Shown: positions 22,000-33,770, counted from the stretch's first letter. The stretch is DNA of 64,000 bases from Bufo bufo (GCF_905171765.1 NC_053392.1:32294192-32358191), one strand, 5' to 3'. The notes: a model not told the origin generated them from the letters alone. Numbers and translations: made by a program.

Positions 22000-24575
22000 G
22001 GCTTCATGTCAGCAGAGAATCAGTCTCTTCATGCCATAGCAGAGAATCTGGCTTCATGTCAGCGCAGAATCAGTCTTCATGTCATAGCAGAGAATCAGGC
22101 TTCACGTCACCCACCACTGGAACAGGCCACTGTCACACATTTAGGCCCAGGCACCCAGGCAGAGGAGAGAGGTCCCGTCACAGAGAATCAGGCCTTATGT
22201 CAGCACAGAATCTGTCTTCATGTCATAGCAGAAAATCAGGCTTCACGTCACCCACCACTGGAACAGGCCACTGTCACATATTTAGGCCCCGGCACCCAGA
22301 CAGAGGAGAGAGGTCCCGTAACAGAGAATCTGGCCTTATGTCAACACAGAATCAGTCTTCATGTCATAGCAGAGAATCAGGCTTTACATCACCCACCACT
22401 GGAACAGGCCACTGTCACATATTTAGGCCCCCGCACCAAGACAGAGGAGAGAGGTCCCGTAACAGAGAATCTGGCCTTATGTCAGCACAGAATCAGTCTT
22501 CATGTCATAGCAGAGAATCCGGCTTTACGTCACCCACCACTGGAACAAGCCACTGTCACATATTTAGGCCCCGGCACACAGGCAGAGGAGAGAGGTCCCG
22601 TAACAGAGAATCTGGCCTTATGTCAGCACAGAATCTGTCTTCATGTCATAGCAGAGAATCAGGCTTCACGTCACCCACCACTGAAACAGGCCACTGTCAC
22701 ACATTTATGCCCAGGCACCCAGGCAGAGGGGAGAGGTCCCGTAACAGAGAATCTGGAATTATGTCAGCACAGAATCTGTCTTCATGTCATAGCAGAGAAT
22801 CAGGCTTCACGTCACCCACCACTGGAACAGGCCACTGTCACACATTTAGGCCCAGGCACCCAGGCAGAGGAGAGAGGTCCCGTAACAGAGAATCTGGCCT
22901 TATGTCAGCACAGAATCTGTCTTCATGTCATAGCAGAGAATCAGGCTTCACGTCACCCACCACTGGAACAGGCCACTGTCACACATTTAGGCCCAGGCAC
23001 CCAGGCAGAGGAGAGAGGTCCCGTAACAGAGAATCTGGCCTTATGTCAGCGCAGAATAAGTCTTCATGTCATAGCAGAGAATCAGGCTTCACGTCACCCA
23101 CCACTGGAACAGGCCACTGTCACATATTTAGGCCCAGGCACCCAGGCAGAGGAGAGAGGTCCCGTAACAGAGAATCTGGCCTTATGTCAGCACAGAATCT
23201 GTCTTCATGTCATAGCAGAGAATCAGGCTTCACGTCACCCACCACTGGAACAGGCCACTGTCACACATTTATGCCCAGGCACCCAGGCAGAGGGGAGAGG
23301 TCCCGTAACAGAGAATCTGGAATTATGTCAGCACAGAATCTGTCTTCATGTCATAGCAGAGAATCAGGCTTCACGTCACCCACCACTGGAACAGGCCACT
23401 GTCACACATTTAGGCCCCGGCACCCAGGCAGAGGAGAGAGGTCCCGTAACAGAGAATCTGGCCTTATGTCAGCGCAGAATCAGCCTTCATGTCATAGCAG
23501 AGAATCAGGCATCACGTCACCCACCACTGGAACAGGCCACTGTCACACATTTAGGCCCAGGCACCCAGGCAGAGGAGAGAGGTCCCGTAACAGAGAATCT
23601 GGCCTTATGTCAGCACAGAATCTGTCTTCATGTCATAGCAGAGAATCAGGCTTCACGTCACCCACCACTGGAACAGGCCACTGTCACATATTTAGGCCCA
23701 GGCACCCAGGCAGAGGAGAGAGGTCCCGTAACAGAGAATCTGGCCTTATGTCAGCACAGAATCTGTCTTCATGTCATAGCAGAGAATCAGGCTTCACGTC
23801 ACCCACCACTGGAACAGGCCACTGTCACATATTTAGGCCCCGGCACCCAGACAGAGGAGAGAGGTCCCGTAACAGAGAATCTGACCTTATGTCAGCACAG
23901 AATCTGTCTTCATGTCATAGCAGAGAATCAGGCTTCACGTCACCCACCACTGGAACAGGCCACTGTCACATATTTAGGCCCAGGCACCCAGGCAGAGGAG
24001 AGAGGTCGCGTAACAGAGAATCTGGCCTTATGTCAGCACAGAATCTGTCTTCATGTCATAGCAGAGAATCAGGCTTCACTTCACCAACCACTGGAACAGG
24101 CCACTGTCACATATTTAGGCCCAGGCACCCAGGCAGAGGAGAGAGGTCCCGTAACAGAGAATCTGGCCTTATGTCAGCACAGAATCTGTCTTCATGTCAT
24201 AGCAGAGAATCAGGCTTCCCGTCACCCACCACTGGAACAGGCCACTGTTACATATTTAGGCCCAGGCACCCAGGCAGAGGAGCGAGGTCGCGTAACAGAG
24301 AATCTGGCCTTATGTCAGCACAGAATCTGTCTTCATGTCATAGCAGAGAATCGGGCTTCACGTCACCCACCACTGGAACAGGCCACTGTCACATATTTAG
24401 GCCCAGGCACCCAGGCAGAGGAGAGAGGTCGCGTAACAGAGAATCTGGCTTCATGTCAGCACAGAATAAGTCTTCATGTCAAAGCATAGAATCAGGCTTC
24501 ACGTCACCCACCACTGGAACAGGCCACTGTCACACATTTAGGCCCCGGCACCCAGACAGAGGAGAGGTTCATTCA
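22000..24575 (+). repeat. Minisatellite, 141-bp units, inside hAT#2
   Basis: About 18 units of 141 bp share GGCCACTGTCACAYATTTAG, GAGAGAGGTCCCGTAACAGA and TTATGTCAGCACAGAATC. The array occupies the same place as the 93/117-bp array of hAT#1 and is clearly related. It has an added segment and replaces TCAGATATT by TCACACATT. The multiple-of-three length keeps two plus-strand frames open for over 800 codons each. Confidence 0.95.
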
Positions 24576-24683
24576 ACTTTGGTTTGCCCTGCAATATAAT
24601 GGTAAAATAAAAATAAAAATAGTATTGAATGAGGAAGTGCCCTGGAGTACAATAATATATTGTTAAGGGGAGGTAGTTAATAT

Positions 24684-26976
24684 CTAATCTGCACAACGGA
24701 TGTACAGGTCCTGTGGGATCCATGCCTGGTTCATTTTTATGAACGTCAGCTTCTCCACATTGGCTGTAGACTGGCGGCTGCGTTTGTCTGTAATGACGCC
24801 CTGCCGTGCTGAATACACGTTCAGACAAAACGCTGGCCGCCGGGCAGGCCAGCACCTCCAAGGCATAAAAGGCTAGCTCTGGCCACGTGGACAATTTGGA
24901 GACCCAGAAGTTGAATGGGGCCGAACCATCAGTCAGTACGTGGAGGGGTGTGCACAGGTACTGTTTCACCATGTTAGTGAAATGTTGCCTCCTGCTAACA
25001 CGTTCCGTATCAGGTGGTGGTGCAGTTAGCTGTGGCGTGTTGACAAAACTTTTCCACATTTCTGCCATGCTAACCCTGCCCTCAGAGGAGCTGGCCGTGA
25101 CACAGCTGCGTTGGCGACCTCTTGCTCCTCCTCTGCCTTCGCCTTGGGCTTCCACTGGTTCCCCTGTGACATTTGGGAATGCTCTCAGTAGCGCGTCTAC
25201 CAACGTGCGCTTGTACTCGCGCATCTTCCTATTACACTCCAGTGTAGGAAGTAAGGTGGGCACATTGTCTTTGTACCGGGGATCCAGCAGGCTGGCAACC
25301 CAGTAGTCCGCATACGTTAAAATGTGGGCAACTCTGCTGTCGTTGCGCAGGCACTGCAGCATGTAGTCGCTCATGTGTGCCAGGATGCCCAGAGGTAAGG
25401 ACAAGCTGTCCTCTGTGGGAGGCATATCGTCATCGTCCTGTGTTTCCCCCCAGCCACGCACCAGTGATGGGCCCGAGCTGCTTTGGGTGCCACCCCGCTG
25501 TGAACATGCTTCATCCTCATCCTCCTCCACCTCCTCCTCATCCTCATCCTCCAGTAGTGGGCCCTGTCTGGCCACATTTGTACCTGGCCTCTGGTGTTGC
25601 AAAAAACCTCCCTCTGAGTCACTTCGAAGAGACTGGCCTGAAAGTGCTAAATATGACCCCTCTTCCTCCTCTTCCTCCTGGGCCACCTCCTCTTCCATCA
25701 TCGCCCTAAGTGTTTTCTCAAGGAGACATAGAAGTGGTATTGTAACACTGATAACGGCGTCATCGCCACTGGCCGTGTTGGTGGAGTACTCGAAACAACG
25801 CAACAGGGCACACAGGTCTCGCATGGAGGCCCAGTCTATGGTGGTGAAGTGGGTCTGATCCGCAGTGCGACTGACCCGTGCGTGCTGCAGCTGAAACTCC
25901 ACTATGGCCTGCTGCTGCTCGCACAGTCTGTCCGGCATATGCAAGGTGGAGTTCCACCTGGTGGGTACGTCGCATATGAGGCGGTGAGAGGGAAGGCCGA
26001 AGTTACGCTGTAGCGCAGACAGGCGAGCAGCGGCAGGGTGTGAACGCCGGAAGCGCGAACAGACGGCCTGCACTTTATGCAGCAGCTCTGACATGTCGGG
26101 GTAGTTGCGAATGAACTTCTGCACCACCAAATTCAGCACATGCGCCAGGCAAGGGATGTGTGTCAAACCGGCTAGTCCCAGAGCTGCAACGAGATTTCGC
26201 CCATTATCGCACACCACCAGGCCGGGCTTGAGGCTCACCGGGAGCAACCACTCGTCGGTCTGTTGTTCTATACCCCGCCACAACTCCTGTGCGGTGTGGG
26301 GCCTGTCCCCCAAACATATGAGTTTCAGAACGGCCTGCTGACGTTTACCCCGGGCTGTGCTGAAGTTGGTGGTGAAGGTGTGTGGCTGACTGGATGAGCA
26401 GGTGGAAGAAGAGGAGACGGAAGCTGAGTAGGAGGAGGAGGAGACAGGAGGCAAAGAATGTTGCCCTGCGATCCTTGGCGGCGGAAGGACGTGCGCCAAA
26501 CAGCTCTCCGGCTGGGGCCCAGCCGCCACTACATTTACCCAGTGTGCAGTTAGGGAGATATAGCGTCCCTGGCCGTGCTTACTGGTTCACGTATCTGTGG
26601 TTAGGTGGACCTTGCCACAGATGGCGTTGCGCAGTGCACACTTGATTTTATCGGACACTTGTTTGTGCAGGGAAGGCACGGCTCTCTTGGAGAAGTAGTG
26701 GCGGCTGAACGCTGCCGTGTGACATGGTTGAGATGCTTGGTGACGCAGGTGGTGGTGTTGGTGGTACATCCCATGTTTGCTAGGCGGCAGGTGCCAACGT
26801 TCCTCCAGAGGCGGAGGAAGAGGCCGAGGCGGCGGCAGCAACAGCAGCAGAAGAGGCCGAGGCGGCGGCAGCAGCAGAAGAGGCCGAGGCGGCCTCAGCA
26901 GAAGAGGTAGCAGGGGGAGCCTGAGTGACTTCCTTGTTTTTAAGGTGTTTACTCCACTGCAATTCATGCTTTGCAT
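24684..26976 (-). pseudogene. hAT#2 transposase, main part
   Basis: From 26976 the frame covers the region after the BED finger. Relative to hAT#1, about 110 bases are deleted at the junction near 26706 and an Ala/Ser-rich GCC-type expansion occurs at 26810-26900. The frame 26529-24680 then runs almost unbroken through VVCDNGRNLVAALG, HIPCLAHVLNL, CDVPTRWNS, the acidic spacer, LLDPRYKDNVP and LSERVFSTAG. A frameshift near 24800 moves the C-terminal end to another frame ending at 24684. The first catalytic motif lies at about 26590-26640, in the other frame. The N-terminus, with the BED finger, is displaced to 31576-32524 by the LTR element. Confidence 0.9.
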
Positions 26977-26977
26977 G

Positions 26978-27934
26978 TGTAGTGTACGGGAGCTGTAATG
27001 CCCGTCACTACAGAAGGGTCACTTGTGTGCTGTCGTCCCCCCTTATCTATGGGGAAGTTGGTATAAGTCATCTTTATAAAATGTAATATAATGTAATGCT
27101 ATGTATTCCCCTGTTACCGTGAAATTTGCATGTGCAGGCCTGCTAGGGGTGTCATTACAGCTCTTGGTCATTAGAGGGAGTGAGGGAGCCCTAGGTTATA
27201 TAAGGCCCAGTCAGGGAAGTAACAGTCAGTCTGCAGTCTGTAGTCTAGTCTCACCAGAGGGAGAACCAAGTTGGAGACTAGACCATATCAGAGTCAAGTC
27301 CAGGCCTGTAGCCTGCGGACCAGGAGAGGGTATTGCAGTCCCTGTAACCGGGTTCCAGATCCAAGGAGAAGGTTCCCCTCCTGAGTATATATATGCAGAA
27401 GCAGGAAAACCACAGTTAAACAGCCTGGGAGTTCAGAAGTTTCCAGAGTCAGTGCTGGGAGAGACAGAGGCAAGCTCAGAAAAGCAAGAGGTACTAAAGA
27501 CAACAGAGGAGGTACTTGATAATTATAAAACCAAGGATATATGCCAGAGATAGGGCATCGGGCCTTGGAGAAGAGTTTCTATGTTCCAGGATCAGTCAGG
27601 AATAGAGTGCAAGCTGCCTGTACTATAACTCCTGTGTTTAACACTCTGAAGTCACCTTGCTATATATTGCCTGCATCAAATGTACTGCAACCAACTGTCT
27701 TCCATCTATGTCCATGTATGATGACTACTAAAGTTTGAGTTCTGTTTTAACATCACGTGGTTCCTCAGTTATTCCTGCTATCAGCAAACGGCGTGCCACC
27801 GTTTAATTGGCACTGGCGTCACGAACATTTCCTATCATCACCTGCCCTTGCAGAGAGTCAGCTGTCTCAGGTTAGTGTCACAATTGCACTACAACACCCA
27901 GGAACACTATTAACCCTAACTTGAGTATGCTGCA
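26978..27934 (+). repeat. 5' LTR of the cold-shock-domain element
   Basis: 957 bp, TG...CA. It contains a TATA box (TTATATAAGG, about 27195-27204) placing the start of transcription near 27225-27235. A 150-codon frame (27101-27553) spans that TATA box and recurs in the 3' LTR, but its position across the promoter argues against it being a gene. Confidence 0.92.
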
Positions 27935-27943
27935 CCTCTCTTT

Positions 27944-27961
27944 TGGCGTCACGAACAGGAT
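27944..27961 (+). promoter_or_regulatory. Primer-binding site, tRNA-Ser(CGA) type
   Basis: TGGCGTCACGAACAGGAT is complementary to the 3' end of a vertebrate tRNA-Ser(CGA) as I remember it (acceptor strand GTGACG plus CCA). The assignment comes from memory. A shorter look-alike (TGGCGTCACGAAC) also lies inside each LTR near 27808 and 31450. Confidence 0.7.
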
Positions 27962-28218
27962 ACGCACGCTTTCTAGTGCAAGAAGCGTGAACTTTGTGCC
28001 TTATACAGTTGCCCTGTGACCAAAGTGACAAATTGCCTGTTTTATTAAAGTGGACTTTGTGGACCGAAAAACATACTAAAAGTGTCCCTAAAACCTCAGA
28101 AAAGCGCTGTGCAGTGTTGCGCTATCAAGAGGAAAGAAATCGCCACATCGGAGTGTGGTTTTGTGGACTTTTCATCATCCTGCTTGCTGTCAGTGAATAG
28201 ACAGCGTTTCTACTAAAG

Positions 28219-29808
28219 ATGGCCGCTGAGCTTGCTGAATTTGCTGCTGCGTCATCTTCATACCGAAAAGGCGGGAAAAGTTGGCGCCTTTTTGATGAAA
28301 AAGCGGGAAAGAGTTCAAGGTCAGGCGCCACAGCCTGTCTGGACATTTGCATGTCTGTCAGCATGGACTCCGCCTTCCACATACTGGAATACCTGGGGGG
28401 CGGCCTCCCAGTGCAATGGGAGGATCTGGCTGAACTTATTGGCGCCGCCCTGTCGCTCTCCAGGGAAGGATCGGGCATGTTGGAGAGTGAGGACTGCGCT
28501 GCTGCAACGTCCGCGCCTGAGTTACCGAACATGACTGACACCGGTGTAGAGCCAGAAGACGCTCCACCGGCCTGCTCTCCGGGACCGGAGAGACCCGCCT
28601 GCCCGCCACTGGGGAAGGAACCAGAGCATCATTATGGCTTTTGGAGAGACTTCTTCCAGCCCTCTTTCAAGTGGTCAGCACTTATGGCGGAGAACCGGGA
28701 AGTCGCCAAAAAGCGGAATACAAAGACTAAAATATATTATGAGGAACTGACCAAGACTATCCATGAACGACACACCAACACCCAACCCCGCCTGGAAAGG
28801 AGAAAGGGAGTGGTGGTGTCCTTTGACAAAACCCGTGGCTACGGGTTCATCCAAGATTACCTAACTGGCAGAGACTTATATGTTAACAGAAGATCTGTCA
28901 AGAGAGACTACCTCCCTTCCTATCAGCACAGCCTCCGCGAAGGAGAGGAAGTGGAGTTCACCCCTGCCGAGAGCCTGAGAGGCCCTTATGCAACTGCCGT
29001 GACCCGTCCCAAGCGAGATCCTGAGGACTGGGAGGCAGAAGAAGACTACTCTGGCTGCGAGCGGGAACCAGAACGCTCTCCAGAGCTGGCCCATCACGCC
29101 TTCCAAGAGCGGGGCTCCTTCATTGGGCCTAATGTCTTCTGGCAGCCAACCGTGTTGGAAAAATGGGTGAGCCCCTATCCTTCCCCCGAGCTGCCTCGTC
29201 GGGAGAAGACAATACAGGACATGGAGAACTTAAAAGGACTTCGGATTACCTTGGAGAATATCCGGAAGGGTAGGAGACCCGATGCGCCACCGGAATCTGC
29301 AGAGGCCGCGTCCGACGCATCGTTGACTGTACCTGCGCCGGCGGCGCCAGCAGAGGACAGCGATTCCGACACGGAAAGCATCGGTGAACAGATCGTCCGT
29401 CTGGAGGAAAAGTTGCGGGAGCTGCGCAAGATTGCCACCGCCAGGATCCAGACACCGCCTAAGGAGGATGAGGTAAGGGTGCCTGTCACCACCCGTAAAC
29501 CCCCTTCTGCTAATGTTGCTCCGTCAAGGTCCCACAGAAGACCCACGATTCCTGTGACTTGCTGCACAGAGCCCACCGGACCGCTTGCGGCGGCGGTACC
29601 CAATGCAGCACCACCCACAATCATTATGCCGGGACCGGTACGGTCCACCCGAGGGTTTACCCCTAGGCCCATGGGGCCAATACCTATTAGGGGCCCCTTT
29701 ACCTTGCAGCTGCCCCCTGACACTGTGATGTGGGCACACCCTCCTGTAGAGGACTACTACAGGTCTTACTTGCCAGCAGAGCCGGGTAATTATGACATAC
29801 CCCTGTGA
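28219..29808 (+). CDS. 529-residue Y-box-like cold-shock-domain protein of an LTR element
   Basis: The frame is intact. Residues 1-150 are unrecognised, Ala/Ser- and acidic-rich. 150-193 is a Lys/Arg-rich lead-in (EVAKKRNTKTKIYYEELTK). 194-264 is a cold-shock domain: KGVVVSFDKTRGYGFI holds the RNP1-type motif (YGF), DLYVNRRSVK the RNP2-type position, and the long loop with SYQHSLREGEEVEF is of Y-box rather than bacterial type. The usual Trp of VKWF is Ser, and HQ after the second motif is RR. 265-350 is charged. 384-410 (ESIGEQIVRLEEKLRELRK) is a likely short coiled coil, and the last 110 residues are Pro-rich. Cold-shock domains bind single-stranded RNA or DNA. Here the protein could replace Gag as an RNA-binding or packaging factor, but that is inference. 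I do not recognise a described family with this arrangement. Confidence 0.88.
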   Translation: MAAELAEFAAASSSYRKGGKSWRLFDEKAGKSSRSGATACLDICMSVSMDSAFHILEYLGGGLPVQWEDLAELIGAALSLSREGSGMLESEDCAAATSAPELPNMTDTGVEPEDAPPACSPGPERPACPPLGKEPEHHYGFWRDFFQPSFKWSALMAENREVAKKRNTKTKIYYEELTKTIHERHTNTQPRLERRKGVVVSFDKTRGYGFIQDYLTGRDLYVNRRSVKRDYLPSYQHSLREGEEVEFTPAESLRGPYATAVTRPKRDPEDWEAEEDYSGCEREPERSPELAHHAFQERGSFIGPNVFWQPTVLEKWVSPYPSPELPRREKTIQDMENLKGLRITLENIRKGRRPDAPPESAEAASDASLTVPAPAAPAEDSDSDTESIGEQIVRLEEKLRELRKIATARIQTPPKEDEVRVPVTTRKPPSANVAPSRSHRRPTIPVTCCTEPTGPLAAAVPNAAPPTIIMPGPVRSTRGFTPRPMGPIPIRGPFTLQLPPDTVMWAHPPVEDYYRSYLPAEPGNYDIPL

Positions 29809-30598
29809 ATCAGCCTGCTAGGCCTTGGATTTATTTCACCAAAGAATGATGTTGTTAACCCCTCCAGGACAGGAGTCCTATGTTTTCTGGTCCTTTGTTG
29901 CTGCTGCCAGTTCATCCACGGCTCAGTGGTAGGTGTCAGCCACTGAAATAAGAAAGTCAACAAAGCCAAGTTTGTTTCCAGGACCTCCTGCCTGCTTTTG
30001 CTATCCCACACCAAGTTGTGCCTGTTCCGTTTTTGCACCTTTTACCCTTCACCCCCTTTTCAGGTTGATCAGGGGTACTACAGCACTTGTTTTATATTAT
30101 GCCATTTTTACTGTGCAACTTTATACTAAGGAACCGTGCCCGGAGATAGACTCAAAAGCACCTGAGCCTCTGAGATTTTTACTCTTTTAAAAGGAATGTG
30201 CCCAGAGATGGACTCCACCGTACGAGAGCCTCTGTGATTTATAAGAAAGTAACCTGGGTACGGACTCATATTTGTTCTTTGAGCCTCCAAGAACTTTTAT
30301 ACTGTTTTATTGTTTCTTGCTGTTCTATTATGGACTTATTCATTGTCATGGACTATCCTGGTAATAATATTACGCTGTGCCAGGTCAGCGCCCCTGTTCC
30401 ACTCACTATCCTGAGAGAAGAGAACGACACCCCTTGTCACCACCCTTCACCTTTGCCAATTGGACCTGATATGAATGTAAATGCAGATGAATTACATATA
30501 TGTATGCCTGCATGTGTTTTTTCTGTTTCAGGTAAAGATTCCAGTTGGGCGGGCCCTGATGGAGTACGAGGTCGTACTCAGCTTAAAGCAGCGGGGTA
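29809..30598 (+). other. 3' non-coding part of the cold-shock-domain element
   Basis: No conserved domain is seen. The frames present are short, and one (from 30198) runs into the LTR. A near-duplicated phrase (GAACCGTGCCCGGAGATAGACTC near 30131 and GAATGTGCCCAGAGATGGACTC near 30192) may be a small internal repeat. The tract before the LTR is purine-rich. Confidence 0.6.
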
Positions 30599-31571
30599 TG
30601 TAGTGTACGGGAGCTGTAATGCCCGTCACTACAGAAGGGTCACTTGTGTGCTGTCGTCCCCCCTTATCTATGGGGAAGTTGGTATAAGTCATCTTTATAG
30701 AATGTAATATAATGTAATGCTATGTATTCCCCTGTTACTGTGAAATTTGCATGTGCAGGCCTGCTAGGGGTGTCATTACAGCTCTTGGTCATTAGAGGGA
30801 GTGAGGGAGCCCTAGGTTATATAAGGCCCAGTCAGGGAAGTAACAGTCAGTCTGCAGTCTGTAGTCTAGTCTCACCAGAGGGAGAACCAAGTTGGAGACT
30901 AGACCATGTCAGAGTCAAGTCCAGGCCTGAAGCCTGCGGACCAGGAGAGGGTATTGCAGTCCCTGTAACCGGGTTCCAGATCCAAGGAGAAGGTTCCCCT
31001 CCTGAGTATATATATGCAGAAGCAGGAAAACCACAGTTAAACAGCCTGGGAGTTCAGAAGTTTCCAGAGTCAGTGCTGGGAGAGACAGAGGCAAGCTCAG
31101 AAAAGCAAGAGGTACTAAAGACAACAGAGGAGGAACTTAATAATTATAAAACCAAGGATATACGCCAGAGATAGGGCATCGGGCCTTGGAGAAGAGTTTC
31201 TATGTTCCAGGATCAGTCAGGAATAGAGTGCAAGCTGCCTGTACTATAAGTCCTGTGTTTAACACTCTGAAGTCACCTTGCTATATATTGCCTGCATCAA
31301 ATGTACTGCAACCAACTGTCTTCAAAGGAACTGCGCTTCCATCTATGTCCATGTATGATGACTACTAAAGTTTGAGTTCTGTTTTAACATCACGTGGTTC
31401 CTCAGTTATTCCTGCTATCAGCAAACGGCGTGCCACCGTTTAATTGGCACTGGCGTCACGAACATTTCCTATCATCACCTGCCCTTGCAGAGAGTCAGCT
31501 GTCTCAGGTTAGTGTCACAATTGCACTACAACACCCAGGAACACTATTAACCCTAACTTGAGTATGCTGCA
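30599..31571 (+). repeat. 3' LTR of the cold-shock-domain element
   Basis: 973 bp, identical in outline to the 5' LTR with roughly nine substitutions and one extra 16-bp stretch near 31323-31338 that looks like a local duplication (CTTC...GCTTC). Confidence 0.92.
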
Positions 31572-31575
31572 CATG

Positions 31576-32524
31576 CAGGTGCCTGGTCATGCAGGTTGTG
31601 CTAAGGTTCAGAACGTTAATGCCTCGCTTCAGGCTCTGATGGCACAGCGTGCAAACCACTCGGGTCTTGTCGTCAGCACATTGTTTGAAGAAGTGCCATG
31701 CCAGGGAACTCCTTGAAGCTGCCTTTGGGGTGCTCGGTCCCAGATGGCGGCGGTCAGTAGCAGGCGGAGTCTCTTGGCGGCGGGTGTTCTGATTTTGCCC
31801 ACTGCTCCTCCCTCTTTTGCTACGCTGTTGGCTCGGTCTCACCACTGCCTCTTCCTCCGAACTGTGAAAGTCAGTGGCACGACCTTCATTCCATGTGGGG
31901 TCTTCCTTCCCAGTCTTGATCCCTGACCTCCTGTTCAGTCTGCACACTGTAGAAAGACGCAGCAGTTGGCACCTGTGTTTCGTCATCATCAGAGATATGC
32001 TGAGGTGGTATTCCCATGTCCTCATCATCAGGAAAAATAAGTGGTTGTGCGTTAGTGCATTCTATCTCTTCCACCCCTGGGGAAGGGCTAGGTGGATGCC
32101 CTTGGGAAACCCTGCCAGCAGAGTCTTCAAACAGCATAAGAGACTGCTGCATAACTTGAGGCTCAGACAGTTTCCCTGATATGCATGGGGGTGATGTGAC
32201 AGACCGATGGGCTTGGTTTTCATGCGCCATCTTTGCGCTTTCTGCAGAAGACTGGGTGGGAGATAATGTAAACGTGCTGGATCCACTGTCGGCCACCCAA
32301 TTGACTAATGCCTGTACCTGCTCAGGCCTTACCATCCTTAGAACGGCATTGGGCCCCACCAAATATCGCTGTAAATTCTGCTGGCTACTGGGACCTGAGG
32401 TAGTTGGTTCACTAGGACGTGTGGCTGTGGCAGAACGGCCACGTCCTCTCCCAGCACCAGAGGGTCCACTAACACCACCACGACCATGTCCACGTCCGCG
32501 TCCCTTATTAGATGTTTTCCTCAT
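31576..32524 (-). pseudogene. hAT#2 transposase, N-terminal part with BED finger
   Basis: The start is MRKTSNKGRGRGHGRGG at 32524. The frame runs to about 31886 and then shifts. The next frame contains the BED zinc finger (LAWHFFKQCADDKTRVVCTLCHQSLKRG to MTRHLHVQH) with both cysteines intact. The LTR element inserted exactly after the last finger His, and the remainder lies at 24684-26976. Compared with hAT#1 a stretch near 31905-31920 is missing, which causes the frameshift. Confidence 0.88.
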
Positions 32525-33770
32525 TGTTCCCGTTCACCACAATTTTGAGAATGGCAAATTTGGGAATAGTTTTTCAACCCAGAACAAAAAGTGTGCTTTT
32601 ACGGTCACTACAAATAACTTGACCAGCTAAAACAGTACAGATTTGGTTGAATAGAAATGTGAGGCCTGTTTTTTTTTTGCGCTGTGTGACAGGTATAGGT
32701 TTAATCACAGAATTAGACTTCTATCTGCACGGTAGCGTGTGTCTTAGGTTTTTCTGAATGACACTATCAGCACCTTCAATGTAAGATATCCTTTTTGGGA
32801 TAGATTTCAAGTAGGCCTCATATAGCAGAAACTAGTTATTTTGAGAATGGCAAATTTGGGAATAGTTTTTCAACCCAGAACAAATAGTGTGCTTTTACGG
32901 TCACTACATATAACTTGACCAGCTAAAACAGTACAAATTTGGTTGAATAGAAATGTCAGGTCTATTTTTTAGGCGCTGGGTGACAGGCTCAACTTGCCCC
33001 TGATGTAGTATATGGCCAAAAAATAACCACACTATTGATGGTTAAAAGCACTTGGGTGACACAGGCTCAGCCTGCACCAGATGTAGTATATGGCCAAAAA
33101 ATAACCAGACTGTTGATGGTTAAATGCACTTCGGTGACACAGGCTCAGCCTGCAGCTGATGTAGTATATGGCCAAAAAATAACCAGACTGTTGATGGTTA
33201 AATGCACTTCGGTGACACAGGCTCAGCCTGCAGCTGATGTAGGATATAGCACAAAATAACCACACTATTGATGGTTAAATACACTTGGTGATAGCTTGTG
33301 CTGGCGCACCACAAGTCACAAAATGGCCGCCGATCACCCCAGAAAAAAGTGATCTAAAAACGCTCTGGGCAGCCTCAAAAAAGTGAGCAAGTCGATATTA
33401 GCACTTCAATGATCCACAGCTGCAGATCGATCACAGAATGAAGTCTTTTGGAGGAGTTAATCTGCCTAATCTCGCCCTAACGTCGCAGCTGCAACCTCTC
33501 CCTATGCTTGAATCAGCAGAGTGACGTGCAGCGCTACGTGACCCAAGCTTATATAGAGGCTGGGTCACATGCTGCACTGGCCAATCACAGCCATGCCAAT
33601 AGTAAGCAAGGCTGTGATGGCCTCTTGGGGCAAGTAGTATGACGCTTGTTGATTGGCTGCTTTGCAGCCTTTCAAAAAGCGCCAAGAAAGCGCCGAACAC
33701 CGAACACGGACTTTTACGAAAATGTTCGGGTTCGGGTCCGTGTCACGGACACCCCAAAATTCGGTACGAA
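32525..33770. other. hAT#2 5' non-coding region with 78-bp repeats
   Basis: No gene is visible. About four 78-bp units (32990-33290) share GGTGACACAGGCTCAGCCTG and GTAGTATATGGCCAAAAAAT. Another repeated phrase, CAACCCAGAACAAA with TGCTTTTACGGTCACTAC, occurs at 32575 and 32870. The region is homologous to 15340-16676 but has a different internal repeat content. Confidence 0.75.

Larger units (their letters stand above)
26978..31571 (+). mobile_element. Complete LTR element encoding only a cold-shock-domain protein
   Basis: Two near-identical LTRs (26978-27934 and 30599-31571) begin TGTAGTG and end GCTGCA. The 4-bp duplication CATG (26974-26977 and 31572-31575) flanks the element inside the hAT#2 transposase. 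A primer-binding site lies 9 bp after the 5' LTR, and a purine-rich tract (AAAGCAGCGGGG) precedes the 3' LTR. The 2.66-kb interior has one long gene (28219-29808) and no recognisable protease, RT, RNase H, integrase or envelope. It is therefore non-autonomous and must have been mobilised by another element's enzymes. LTR divergence, by eye about 1 percent plus one 16-bp indel, indicates a recent insertion. Confidence 0.92.

Noticed and set aside
22000..24575. CRISPR-like array
   Set aside because: Units are contiguous tandem repeats without unique spacers, in a eukaryotic transposon.
27101..27553. 150-codon frame present in both LTRs (also 30722-31174)
   Set aside because: It spans the TATA box and the expected transcription start, and the two copies are identical because LTRs are copied together. 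No domain recognised.
30198..30707. 169-codon frame ending in the 3' LTR as an envelope-like gene
   Set aside because: One weak hydrophobic stretch only. It crosses the LTR boundary and lacks a signal peptide or fusion-type features.
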